From assembly GCF_003315595.1 (NCBI RefSeq), contig NZ_QNQU01000006.1:124001-188000 (forward strand): DNA of 64,000 nt, read 5' to 3'. The stretch comes from Pedobacter miscanthi (lineage in GTDB: Bacteria > Bacteroidota > Bacteroidia > Sphingobacteriales > Sphingobacteriaceae). Below are positions 44,536-52,901 of the stretch, piece by piece; within the stretch, counting starts at the first letter, position 1; the number at the start of each line of letters is the position of its first letter. The notes below the pieces were generated by a model. It did no database searches. It saw only the letters and a list, made by a program, of their open reading frames with translations, and had not been told where the DNA came from. Both the position numbers and the translations under genes were made by a program.

Positions 44536-45099
44536 TTAAATCTCCTGCCTGGCATAGGGCGGATACTCCTGTAAAATTTGTTTAACAGCCAGATTTATCC
44601 TTTGTTCCCTGTTTTCATAATCATCAAAATTAAATCCCGATCCTATTCCATGCCACATAATTGCCTTTGTTTCGGGATTTAAAAAATCGATAATAATGGT
44701 GCCGTTCTGGTATTGGTTATTGGTACCTAAAGGTCCAAATTGTGATTCTTTCCATTGATAAGACGAAGCTGTTGCATCCCATTGGTAACCGCCACCACTA
44801 TAACCCCAATCGGCCCTTGTATTAGTATTGACCAGCACTACCACATTGATTAAAAAATCGGGGCGATCCGATTTTGTAAAGCCCTTTTTTAGCACAGCGC
44901 TTTCAACCGCTTCCAACATTCGCGGTTTATCGAGGTTGTTCAGTTCCAACCGGTCAATTCCTTTTTCGAAATAAGCAAAGGATTTTAACTTAGAAAAATC
45001 GATTTTTTTGTCGTAATCTGATGCAGTAAGCACAGTAATACAACTGGTAAATGCCATTACAATAGTAAACAGCATACCCCATTTCAGTGTGTGTTTCAT
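44536..45099 (-). CDS. DUF4136 lipoprotein, copy B
   Basis: 187 residues, paralogue of the previous gene; the signal ends TSC (Cys20). Shared blocks include TASDYDKKIDFSKLKSFAYFEKG and GTIIIDFLNPETKAIMWHGIGSGF. Where copy A has a Gly/Trp loop this copy has SGGGYQWDATASSYQWKE. The copies share direction and are 163 bp apart. The regions that differ may be surface-exposed. Function unknown. Confidence 0.85.
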   Translation of the reverse strand: MKHTLKWGMLFTIVMAFTSCITVLTASDYDKKIDFSKLKSFAYFEKGIDRLELNNLDKPRMLEAVESAVLKKGFTKSDRPDFLINVVVLVNTNTRADWGYSGGGYQWDATASSYQWKESQFGPLGTNNQYQNGTIIIDFLNPETKAIMWHGIGSGFNFDDYENREQRINLAVKQILQEYPPYARQEI

Positions 45100-45202
45100 T
45101 TTATGTTTTATTTAATAACCTATTACTAAAATACTAGTTTATTTTAGTAAAACACATATCTGGCATTAAATAAATGATAAAGAATAGATTACGTGTGTAA
45201 AA

Positions 45203-45964
45203 TCAATATAGTTCTTTTATCTGGGCAACTATATTTTTAATATTTGTTGAACCTGTTAATGTATAATTGACAACATTATTATCTTTTTCCAAATCCCTTT
45301 TATTAGCTTTCCATTTAGAAATAAATGTGCCATGGCTAATTTTTTCATCGTTAGCATAAGCATCGGGTATTTTTAACTCTACTGGAAACTGATCAACATA
45401 TTCAATATTTTCTAAGGTATAACTGTAAATATTTTCATTGTCGTATACTTGAAATATAATTCCAGGCAAGCCACCAAATTTCCATGGACCAATTTTAGTT
45501 AAATTGTCTCTTTTAAACCAAGCAATATATCTGCGCCCTCTAAAATCGGTTTCAGCTTTTGTACAGATTTCATTATTGATCTTTTTCTTTTCATTTGATA
45601 TTTTCCAGTTAAAATTATTTAGCGTATCGAAAGCCAAGAACGTATTCTTTAGCCAGATATTTTCAGCATAAATAAGACCGGTACTATGGGTTGATTTCAA
45701 GATAAATGGCATACGTTTTAGATCATCAACTATTACCCTTTTAGTATTCGTTTCATCTTCAGCATAGGAAGAATCATTCTTTAAGCTTTTATTTACAACT
45801 GGCATTTCTAAAGACTTCCCATTGCAAAAGTATTGCTCCAATTTTATATCACTAGTTCTTCCATTTAGGTTTTCGATATTCCTATAATGAAAAATGATCT
45901 TTTTTTGGGCAACAACCACTTTAGACAGGCAAAAGAAAATCGTGATAACTATTATTTTTTTCAT
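45203..45964 (-). CDS. GLPGLI family protein
   Basis: 253 residues with a signal peptide (ending VVVAQ near residue 19). The name-giving block GPWKFGGLPGIIFQVYD is near residue 163, and RRYIAWFKRDNLTKIGP precedes it. GLPGLI proteins are exported, beta-rich proteins restricted mostly to Bacteroidota; their function is unknown. It is separate from the neighbouring DUF4136 genes and next to the divergent TsaC gene. Confidence 0.8.
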   Translation of the reverse strand: MKKIIVITIFFCLSKVVVAQKKIIFHYRNIENLNGRTSDIKLEQYFCNGKSLEMPVVNKSLKNDSSYAEDETNTKRVIVDDLKRMPFILKSTHSTGLIYAENIWLKNTFLAFDTLNNFNWKISNEKKKINNEICTKAETDFRGRRYIAWFKRDNLTKIGPWKFGGLPGIIFQVYDNENIYSYTLENIEYVDQFPVELKIPDAYANDEKISHGTFISKWKANKRDLEKDNNVVNYTLTGSTNIKNIVAQIKELY

Positions 45965-46047
45965 ATTAATTTAGCGTTTGTTTAAAAATATGAAGTTGGG
46001 AGGGTAAAAACCGGAGATTAACATTATTTAACTTCCTCTTAATAGAT

Positions 46048-46055
46048 TAACTTTG
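46048..46055 (+). promoter_or_regulatory. -7 box TAACTTTG directly before the TsaC start
   Basis: A perfect TAnnTTTG ends 4 bp before the ATG at 46060, so the transcript would start at or next to the start codon (leaderless). No -33 TTTG is seen at the usual distance, which lowers confidence. Confidence 0.3.
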
Positions 46056-46059
46056 CAGG

Positions 46060-46626
46060 ATGCTAAGAGATGAGATTAACAAAGCTTTTGAAGTATTAAA
46101 ATCAGGCGGGGTTATCCTCTACCCTACCGACACCATTTGGGGTATAGGCTGCGATGCCACTAATCCCGAAGCGGTAGAAAAGGTGCTTAAAATAAAAAAC
46201 CGTCCGGCTGAAAAAAGCCTGATTGTATTATTGGATGTAGACAGCAAACTGCAGGGCTATGTTACCGAAATACCGGATGTAGCTTATGATCTGATTGAAT
46301 ACGCAGAAAATCCTTTAACAATCATTTTTTCTGATGCAAAAAATCTCGCGCCGAACGTAATTAATGCAGATGGTAGTGTGGGGATCAGGATTGTTAAACA
46401 CGACTTTTGCACGCCTCTCATCCAGCGTTTCAGAAAACCGATTGTTTCTACCTCAGCTAATTTAAGCGGGCAACCTTCTCCAAAATTCTTTGACGATATT
46501 GATCCGGCAATTATCGATGCCGTTGACTACGTGGTAGACTTTGAGCAGGAAAACCGGACCAGCAGAAAACCATCAACAATCATGAAACTTTCTCCCGGCG
46601 GGCAGTTTGAATTTATCCGCAGATAA
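46060..46626 (+). CDS. Threonylcarbamoyl-AMP synthase (TsaC/Sua5 type)
   Basis: 188 residues of the YrdC/Sua5 family. GGVILYPTDTIWGIGCDA near 16-33, RPAEKSLIVLL near 48 and SVGIRIVKHD near 106 are characteristic, and PIVSTSANLSGQPSP near 127 carries the ATP/threonine-binding motif. The product makes threonylcarbamoyl-AMP for t6A at position 37 of ANN-decoding tRNAs. The C-terminal Sua5 domain of the longer form is absent, so this is the short TsaC type. It precedes the CCA enzyme gene. Confidence 0.88.
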   Translation: MLRDEINKAFEVLKSGGVILYPTDTIWGIGCDATNPEAVEKVLKIKNRPAEKSLIVLLDVDSKLQGYVTEIPDVAYDLIEYAENPLTIIFSDAKNLAPNVINADGSVGIRIVKHDFCTPLIQRFRKPIVSTSANLSGQPSPKFFDDIDPAIIDAVDYVVDFEQENRTSRKPSTIMKLSPGGQFEFIRR

Positions 46627-46715
46627 TTTTATTAATTTGTAATTATTATTGTCGACTGAAAATAACCAGGATCTCTTTAATCTTCTTAAAATAGCACGGC
46701 ATAAGTAACCCATTC

Positions 46716-48122
46716 ATGCAGCAACACCTACAACACCCTATATTTAAAACCTTATCATCAATAGCAGATAAGAGTAATACCGAAGCTTATGTAATCGGTG
46801 GCTTTGTACGCGATCTGTTTTTAAGCCGCCCGTCAAAAGATATCGATGTAGTTGTGGTAGGCAGCGGAATCGGATATGCTGAGGCTGTTGCCCGTAAATT
46901 AAATACCAAAGTAGCTGTATTTAAGAATTTTGGGACAGCCAATATCAAATACCAGGATTTAGAAGTCGAATTTGTAGGGGCCAGAAAAGAATCTTACCGT
47001 TCTGATTCGCGCAAGCCCATTGTTGAGGATGGCACTTTGGAAGACGACCAGCTCCGCAGGGATTTTACCATCAATGCACTGGCCATTAACTTAAATGCCG
47101 AACACTTTGGCGAGCTTTTAGATCCGTTTGACGGAATTAAAGATTTAGAAAATAAACTGATCCGCACACCGCTCGATCCGGAAATTACATTTTCCGATGA
47201 TCCTTTGCGCATGATGCGGGCTATCCGTTTTGCATCACAGCTCAATTTTGATATCGATCCGGCAGCGCTTAATGCGATTAAAACACAGAAACAGCGCATC
47301 AGTATTGTTTCGAAAGAACGCATTACCGATGAGATGAATAAAATCATCCTGTCTAAAAAACCATCAGTAGGTTTTAAACATCTTTTTGATACAGGTTTAT
47401 TGCACCTCATTTTCCCTCAAATGGCTCAGTTGTATGGTGTGGAAATTATTAAAGGCAAAGGTCATAAAGATAATTTTTACCATACTTTAGAAGTGCTCGA
47501 CAATATCTGTGCTGATACCGACGATTTATGGTTGCGCTGGGCCGCCATTCTGCATGATATTGCCAAACCGGCCACCAAACGTTTTGAAGAAGGACACGGC
47601 TGGACATTTCACGGACATGAAGACCGTGGTGCACGGATGGTTCCGAAGATCTTTGCACAGTTAAAACTTCCATTAAATGAAAAAATGAAGTATGTGCAAA
47701 AACTGGTACAGCTTCACCTGCGTCCGATTGTTTTAGCACAGGAAACCGTAACCGATTCGGCTGTAAGAAGGTTGCTTTTTGATGCCGGCGAAGAAATTGA
47801 AAGCCTGATGTTACTATGTAATGCTGATGTAACCACCAAAAACGAGTACAAAAAAACAAAATACAGAAACAACTTTGAACTGGTAAAACAAAAGCTCAAA
47901 GATGTAGAAGAACGCGATAAAATCAGAAACTGGCAACCTCCTATTACTGGTAACAATATTATGGAAACTTTCGGGCTTGAAGCAGGAAAAGAAGTGGGCA
48001 TTATTAAAAATGCCATCCGAGAAGCCATATTAGAAGGTGATATCAAAAACGACTATCAGGAAGCATTCGATTTTATGCTCAATCAGGCAAAACAAATGGG
48101 ATTAAATCCTGTTAATAAATAA
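46716..48122 (+). CDS. CCA tRNA nucleotidyltransferase-type enzyme with HD domain
   Basis: 468 residues. The nucleotidyltransferase core has [11 protein letters not shown] near 26, [10 protein letters not shown] near 43 (catalytic Asp pair) and the [12 protein letters not shown] block near 110. The HD phosphohydrolase domain has HDIAKP near 280 with [11 protein letters not shown]. This combination is the bacterial CCA-adding or poly(A) polymerase family; CCA addition is the usual role in Bacteroidota. The distinction between CCA and A-adding forms needs the full motif set. It lies 90 bp after the TsaC gene. Confidence 0.85.
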   Translation: MQQHLQHPIFKTLSSIADKSNTEAYVIGGFVRDLFLSRPSKDIDVVVVGSGIGYAEAVARKLNTKVAVFKNFGTANIKYQDLEVEFVGARKESYRSDSRKPIVEDGTLEDDQLRRDFTINALAINLNAEHFGELLDPFDGIKDLENKLIRTPLDPEITFSDDPLRMMRAIRFASQLNFDIDPAALNAIKTQKQRISIVSKERITDEMNKIILSKKPSVGFKHLFDTGLLHLIFPQMAQLYGVEIIKGKGHKDNFYHTLEVLDNICADTDDLWLRWAAILHDIAKPATKRFEEGHGWTFHGHEDRGARMVPKIFAQLKLPLNEKMKYVQKLVQLHLRPIVLAQETVTDSAVRRLLFDAGEEIESLMLLCNADVTTKNEYKKTKYRNNFELVKQKLKDVEERDKIRNWQPPITGNNIMETFGLEAGKEVGIIKNAIREAILEGDIKNDYQEAFDFMLNQAKQMGLNPVNK

Positions 48123-48171
48123 TTTAATTGTCCCAGCCACAAAATCAGGATACCATTTATGGCATTTGATG

Positions 48172-48203
48172 TTTGTGGTAATTATAAATTAACTTTATTT
48201 TTA
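48172..48203 (+). promoter_or_regulatory. Promoter TTTG-20-TATTTTTA
   Basis: TTTG at 48172-48175 and TATTTTTA at 48196-48203 are 20 bp apart; the -7 box has one mismatch at its last base. The chosen start at 48222 follows. The upstream in-frame start at 48159 lies before this promoter and is rejected. Confidence 0.45.
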
Positions 48204-48221
48204 CGGTTCCAAAATACAATA

Positions 48222-48869
48222 ATGGCTATTTATAAATTTAGAATTACTTTCGAAGATTTTGATGATGTTGTGAGAGAGATCGACATTAAATCAAACCAAA
48301 CATTTGAAGACCTGCACAGGGCTATCCACCGATCTACAGGTTATAATGCCGAAAAATCTTCGTCTTTTTACGTAAGCACCGATAATTGGTTAAAAGGTGA
48401 TGAAATTGCTTATTTGCCCAGCGAACGTAAAAAAGACCGTGTAGTTTTAATGGAAAACTCCAAATTGAGCGGTTTTATCGAAGATCCGCATCAAAAATTT
48501 TACTATACCTATAATTTCGACCGCCCGTATGATTTTCATGTAGAACTGGTAAAAATCATTTTAGATGCCGATCCTAATATAGAGTACCCATTTTTAGCTA
48601 AAAGCAGTGGAGAAGCACCAAAAATTATGGAGCAGAACAGTCCACAGGCAGTTGATCCGAGAGGTGCTGCTGCAGCAGCAAGTGAATTCGATTTCCTAAA
48701 CGAAATGAATTTTGTGCCCGAAGATACCGACGAGCTGGAAGCAATGGGCGAAATGGGAATTAATGAAGAAGAAAGGGATGAAGATGAGGAAAGTGAAGAA
48801 GACGAATTTGGCGACGAATTTTCAGACAGTGATAACTTTGACGATGATAGCCATAAAGACGACTATTAA
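48222..48869 (+). CDS. pRiA4b ORF-3-like conserved protein with acidic tail
   Basis: 215 residues beginning MAIYKFRITFEDFDDVV. The first 120 residues fit the plasmid pRiA4b ORF-3-like fold (YKFRITF, FEDLHRAIHRSTGY, STDNWLKGDEIAYLP). The tail from about 150 is strikingly acidic (DEDEESEEDEFGDEFSDSDNFDDDS) and probably disordered. No enzymatic motif is seen. The same family is common next to tRNA-modification genes in Bacteroidota, but its role is unknown. Confidence 0.65.
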   Translation: MAIYKFRITFEDFDDVVREIDIKSNQTFEDLHRAIHRSTGYNAEKSSSFYVSTDNWLKGDEIAYLPSERKKDRVVLMENSKLSGFIEDPHQKFYYTYNFDRPYDFHVELVKIILDADPNIEYPFLAKSSGEAPKIMEQNSPQAVDPRGAAAAASEFDFLNEMNFVPEDTDELEAMGEMGINEEERDEDEESEEDEFGDEFSDSDNFDDDSHKDDY

Positions 48870-48896
48870 TCATAAATAATATTTTCATTTAAAAAA

Positions 48897-48930
48897 AAAG
48901 CTGTCAAATAAAATTGGCAGCTTTTATTTT
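48897..48930 (+). terminator. Intrinsic terminator before miaA
   Basis: AAAGCTGTCAA and TTGGCAGCTTT form an 11-bp stem (one G-T pair) around ATAAAA, followed by T-rich sequence. Confidence 0.65.
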
Positions 48931-48944
48931 ATACCAATAACACC

Positions 48945-49853
48945 ATGGTCCTTAAAAAAACCTTAATCTCCATTGTTGGCCCCACCGCAATAGGCAAAAC
49001 GGCTTTAGCCATTCAAGTGGCCCAACATTTCGGGACAGAGATTATTTCAGCAGATTCACGTCAGTTTTTTAAGGAAATGGCCATAGGTACCGCCAAACCT
49101 GACGCAAAAGAATTAGTAGCAGCAAAACATCATTTTATCGATTCGCATTCTATCACGCAACTGTTCAGTACAGGCGATTTTGAGGTGGAGGGTTTAAAGA
49201 AACTCGAAGAAATTTTTGAAAAGCACGATACCGCCGTTATGGTTGGTGGATCTGGCCTGTATGTAAATGCCCTGCTAAATGGTTTGGATGAAATGCCAGA
49301 CATTGATTTATCCGTCAGGGAAAAATTAAATAAACAGTTTGAGGCAGAAGGTTTAGCGGCAATCCAAAGTCAATTGGCCGCGCTAGATCCTGAATATTTT
49401 GCAAAAGTGGATCAGCAGAACCCACAGCGGATGATCAGGGGGCTGGAAGTTTTCCTTTCAACCGGTCAGAAACTTTCTTCTATGCTTTCGGCTACCAAAA
49501 AAGAAAGACCTTTCAACATTATTAAAATCGGCCTGAATACGGATAGGGCAGTTTTATACGATAGGATTAACAAAAGGGTTGATAAAATGATTACAGATGG
49601 ATTAGTGGAAGAAGTAAGATCATTAACACTTTTTAAGCAGTATAATGCCTTAAATACAGTAGGCTATAGTGAAATTTTCGATTATTTTGATGGAAAGTCA
49701 TCATTGGATGAAGCCATAGCGGCCATTAAACAGAATACCCGCCGTTTTGCAAAACGCCAGCTTACCTGGTTCAGGAGAGATGATGAGATTAACTGGTTTG
49801 AGCCGGAGGAAAAAGTTCATATTATTGACCTCATCAATGAAAGATTAAAATAA
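48945..49853 (+). CDS. miaA: tRNA dimethylallyltransferase
   Basis: 302 residues of the MiaA/IPT family. The P-loop GPTAIGKTAL is at 12-21, followed by ISADSRQFFKEMAIGTAKP and the family block VGGSGLYVNALLNG near 99. It transfers a dimethylallyl group to A37 of tRNAs reading UNN codons. With the TsaC-type and CCA-type genes, three tRNA maturation functions lie within 4 kb. A strong terminator shared with the convergent SGNH gene follows. Confidence 0.93.
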   Translation: MVLKKTLISIVGPTAIGKTALAIQVAQHFGTEIISADSRQFFKEMAIGTAKPDAKELVAAKHHFIDSHSITQLFSTGDFEVEGLKKLEEIFEKHDTAVMVGGSGLYVNALLNGLDEMPDIDLSVREKLNKQFEAEGLAAIQSQLAALDPEYFAKVDQQNPQRMIRGLEVFLSTGQKLSSMLSATKKERPFNIIKIGLNTDRAVLYDRINKRVDKMITDGLVEEVRSLTLFKQYNALNTVGYSEIFDYFDGKSSLDEAIAAIKQNTRRFAKRQLTWFRRDDEINWFEPEEKVHIIDLINERLK

Positions 49854-49893
49854 AAAAAGAGGTTTTAACTGTTAGTTAAAACCTCTTTCTAAA
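49852..49893. terminator. Bidirectional terminator, 14-bp stem
   Basis: AAAGAGGTTTTAAC and GTTAAAACCTCTTT are perfect complements around TGTTA, with A and T runs outside. It ends both miaA and the leftward SGNH gene. Confidence 0.8.
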
Positions 49894-49908
49894 AATAAGA
49901 TAACAGAA

Positions 49909-51201
49909 TTAATTAGGAAATTTTACACCCCTATATTGTGTAATATCAATGGTTGGTACGGTAGAACCATATTTTGTGTTAATTGCATCAATAAATACAT
50001 TAGCAATTACAGCATTTCCGCGTGGGGTTAAGTGGATACCATCCAAAGAGAAAGCGCCACCAGTAATAAATGCTGCGTTAATGCCAACTCCCTGAAGATT
50101 GATTCCGGTTTTAACCTGATTAAAATAAGCATAGGTATCGGCAATGGCTAAACCTTTACTTGTAGCTAAAGATTTTATGCTGCTGTTGTAGCTGTTTACA
50201 TAATCTTTCACTTTAATTACTTCGTCTTTATCCAATACCCAGTTACTTGCAATCGGGTTTAATGGGTGTAAACCGTAAGGAATTGCACCCTGACCAAACA
50301 AACCAGCCGACTGGAACGGTAAACGGATTAAATCATCATCTGTTGCTGCCCTCACCGCACCTGTTCCGGTTTGAATGAAAACAGCCTGCGCAGCTGGGTT
50401 AGCAGCTTTAGCAGCAGCAAGTAATAACGACACTTTAACAGTATTAAAATACGGGATAGCTGTTACATCCGGAATGGTAGCCACAATACCTTTCTGACCA
50501 CCAGCTGTTAAAGCATTTAACAAATTAGAATATAATGATGAAAACGTTACTTTATCTGTTAATACAGTAGTTGGATCACCAGTTACGGTAACTGCACCAT
50601 TGGTGGCATAACCCAATACATCATTATTCCCTAACCAAAGTGAGAAAAAAGTATGGTTTCTGCCTTGAATGAACTGAAAATAGTTGGTTTTACCTACCTG
50701 AGCATCTGTTAGTAAACGCTCAAAATATGGATTAGCGGCGCTAAAAGTAAGCGTTGGGTCGAAAGATAAATCGACGCGCATACCTGGAATACCTAGATTC
50801 TGTACTTCACCCGAATATTTAAACAAACGACTATTTGTTGGCGCATCTCGCCAACCATTACCTAATACGGGAGTTAACGTTGGTGTACCATTTACTAAAG
50901 CAGTAAGTGAAATATATCCCGAACCGTTAGCTTGCGCATCAGTAAAAAACGGAGAGGTAAATGCTCCACCACCTACAGAAGCCATTTTTGCGGCAATTAA
51001 GTTTGGATAAGCTACTTTTTGTCCCTCTAAGTATAAACCACCATCAGCAAACCCCGAGGTTAAAGAGTTACCTACAGCGATGTATTTGCTAAAATTAGCT
51101 TGTCCGGCAGTTGTACCTGCTGGTGTTTCTATTTCTGGTTTGCAGGCTGCTGTAAAAAGAATGGCAGCAGCTACGAAACTATTTAATATATATTTCTTCA
51201 T
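49909..51201 (-). CDS. SGNH/GDSL-type hydrolase lipoprotein
   Basis: 430 residues, lipoprotein with Cys20 (AACKPE) and start at 51201 (MKKYILN), which puts the signal in register; a start six codons earlier is possible. The GDSL-like block AVGNSLTSGFADGG near 42 supplies the nucleophile Ser, NDVLG near 187 the Asn of the oxyanion hole, and DGIHLTPRGNAV near 393 the Asp-His. Such enzymes hydrolyse lipids or acetyl esters. The FadL-type gene begins 12 bp upstream; the pair is probably an operon, linking lipid uptake with ester cleavage. Confidence 0.85.
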   Translation of the reverse strand: MKKYILNSFVAAAILFTAACKPEIETPAGTTAGQANFSKYIAVGNSLTSGFADGGLYLEGQKVAYPNLIAAKMASVGGGAFTSPFFTDAQANGSGYISLTALVNGTPTLTPVLGNGWRDAPTNSRLFKYSGEVQNLGIPGMRVDLSFDPTLTFSAANPYFERLLTDAQVGKTNYFQFIQGRNHTFFSLWLGNNDVLGYATNGAVTVTGDPTTVLTDKVTFSSLYSNLLNALTAGGQKGIVATIPDVTAIPYFNTVKVSLLLAAAKAANPAAQAVFIQTGTGAVRAATDDDLIRLPFQSAGLFGQGAIPYGLHPLNPIASNWVLDKDEVIKVKDYVNSYNSSIKSLATSKGLAIADTYAYFNQVKTGINLQGVGINAAFITGGAFSLDGIHLTPRGNAVIANVFIDAINTKYGSTVPTIDITQYRGVKFPN

Positions 51202-51212
51202 TGTAATTTCTC

Positions 51213-52436
51213 CTACCATTTATAAGTTAACGAAAGACCTGGTGCATAAACCAAAGTTTTAAAAGTACCATCCAAGCCAGTTTCGATATTTCTCTGTTTA
51301 CGCGATTTCACATCTTCAAAGAAGAAAGAAGCGTTTACCTCGAAATGGCTGGTTGGTGTATAACCTATACCCGCACTTAAAATATAACGATCAGCATCTG
51401 GTGCTTCAGGTGTTACATAACCATCCTGAACAGGAGAAAAAGCGTAACCTACACCAGCCCTTAAAGCTAATTTCTCAGATGCCTGATGATTGATACCCAG
51501 TTTAAATGATGAACCATCGCGGTAGTTACGCGCCGATTTTGTATCGGCCAAAGCTGATGTATTGGTAGCATAATCAAATGCCAGTTCTTTATAAATATGC
51601 CATTGTACCCAACTGGCATCAAATGCCAAAACAGTACTTTTCGATAATGGAATACCTACACCTAAGCTGGTTGTTGCTGGTAAAGGTAATTCAGCATTAA
51701 AGGTATTGCCTGCCGGAAAGGATGATCTTAATGAATTTGGAACATCAAATTCGGCGGTACCACCATCTAATTTAGTAATCACTTTTGACTTGTGTACCAG
51801 TGCAAATGAGATGTTGCTAAGCGTTTTAATATACAAACCCGCATTCCATCCGTAACCTTTTCCGGTACCATCTAAAGTAACATGACCAGAACGTCCGTCA
51901 GGATAATTTACCGGCAGTGCTCTCTGAAGATTTACATCACCATGGTTATAAACAAAGCCTGCTCCAATACCAATGCGGTCAGTAATTTTAATACTTAAAG
52001 TTGGCTGAAAATAAATGGCCTTTAAATTTAGTGAGGTTAATGCATACTTACCTGACCAGTTATCGCCCCAATCTACCAAACCACCAAAAGGAGTATAAAC
52101 CCCTAAACCCAGTTTCCACTTATTTGATTTTGGTCCCCAAACGGCATAAAACTCGAAAGGTGGAGCAATTTTATTTTTTACGTTTTCCGTGACGTTTGAT
52201 CCGCTTTGCTTAAAAGCCGATTTAAACAATAGTGGGTTTACTCCTGCTGAAACTGAGTTTTTCTCTAAGAAAGTTACTGCACCGGGATTGTAAAATACAG
52301 AAGCCTCATCTAAAGCCAACGCAGAACCTGCACCAGCCATACCAATTTGTTTCTGACCTTGTAAATTAACCTGGAAACCCTGCCCCAAAACCCAAAGTGG
52401 GGCAGAAAGTAATACGCTCAATAAAATTTTTTTCAT
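51213..52436 (-). CDS. FadL/OmpP1/TodX family outer membrane transporter
   Basis: 407 residues with a signal peptide (ending VLG near 18). The mature protein begins with the FadL hatch-like stretch GFQVNLQGQKQIGMAGAGSALALDEASVFYNPG, represented here by QIGMAGAGSA and DEASVFYNPGAV, and continues as an amphipathic beta-barrel to the terminal YAPGLSLTYKW, with the aromatic C-terminus of outer-membrane porins. These channels take up fatty acids or other hydrophobic molecules. The neighbouring SGNH lipoprotein suggests an ester substrate. Confidence 0.85.
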   Translation of the reverse strand: MKKILLSVLLSAPLWVLGQGFQVNLQGQKQIGMAGAGSALALDEASVFYNPGAVTFLEKNSVSAGVNPLLFKSAFKQSGSNVTENVKNKIAPPFEFYAVWGPKSNKWKLGLGVYTPFGGLVDWGDNWSGKYALTSLNLKAIYFQPTLSIKITDRIGIGAGFVYNHGDVNLQRALPVNYPDGRSGHVTLDGTGKGYGWNAGLYIKTLSNISFALVHKSKVITKLDGGTAEFDVPNSLRSSFPAGNTFNAELPLPATTSLGVGIPLSKSTVLAFDASWVQWHIYKELAFDYATNTSALADTKSARNYRDGSSFKLGINHQASEKLALRAGVGYAFSPVQDGYVTPEAPDADRYILSAGIGYTPTSHFEVNASFFFEDVKSRKQRNIETGLDGTFKTLVYAPGLSLTYKW

Positions 52437-52513
52437 TTATAAATGGTTATATCACAAATATATACTATGCTAACATAGTAAACAAATATTTGTTTGTAAG
52501 AATTTTGATTGTC

Positions 52514-52825
52514 TTACGCTTGCGCAGTTGGTCCACCGAAGCCCATTGGAAAAGGCGGTTCTTCCTGCATTTTGATACGGCCATTTATATTTTCAAATTT
52601 CTGAATGTTGTCTTCCAATGCTGATAATAAACGTTTTGCGTGCTCAGGAGTTAAAATAATCCTTGATTTTACCTTTGCTTTAGGAATACCCGGCATTACG
52701 CGGATAAAATCCAACACAAATTCGGTATTGGAATGGGTAATAATCGCAAGGTTAGAAAAAATCCCCTCAGCAATTTCTTCTGATAATTCTATATTTAACT
52801 GGTTTTCGTTTTGTTGTTCTTCCAT
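52514..52825 (-). CDS. DUF3467 protein
   Basis: 103 residues, a compact beta protein with SNLAIITHSNTEFVLDFIRVMPG near 24 and KSRIILTPEHAKRLLSALEDN near 53. The family is conserved in Bacteroidota and often sits beside rpoC. In this window it is separated from rpoC by the GH123-like gene and a short coiled-coil gene. Function unknown; a gene-dosage or RNA polymerase-related role is only inferred from usual position. Confidence 0.85.
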   Translation of the reverse strand: MEEQQNENQLNIELSEEIAEGIFSNLAIITHSNTEFVLDFIRVMPGIPKAKVKSRIILTPEHAKRLLSALEDNIQKFENINGRIKMQEEPPFPMGFGGPTAQA

Positions 52826-52901
52826 AAAACAAAACTAAGCGTTTTTATAAATAAAATATGAGTTATTTGAATATTTCAATAAGAGCTGTTTCCTTCTAAT
52901 A

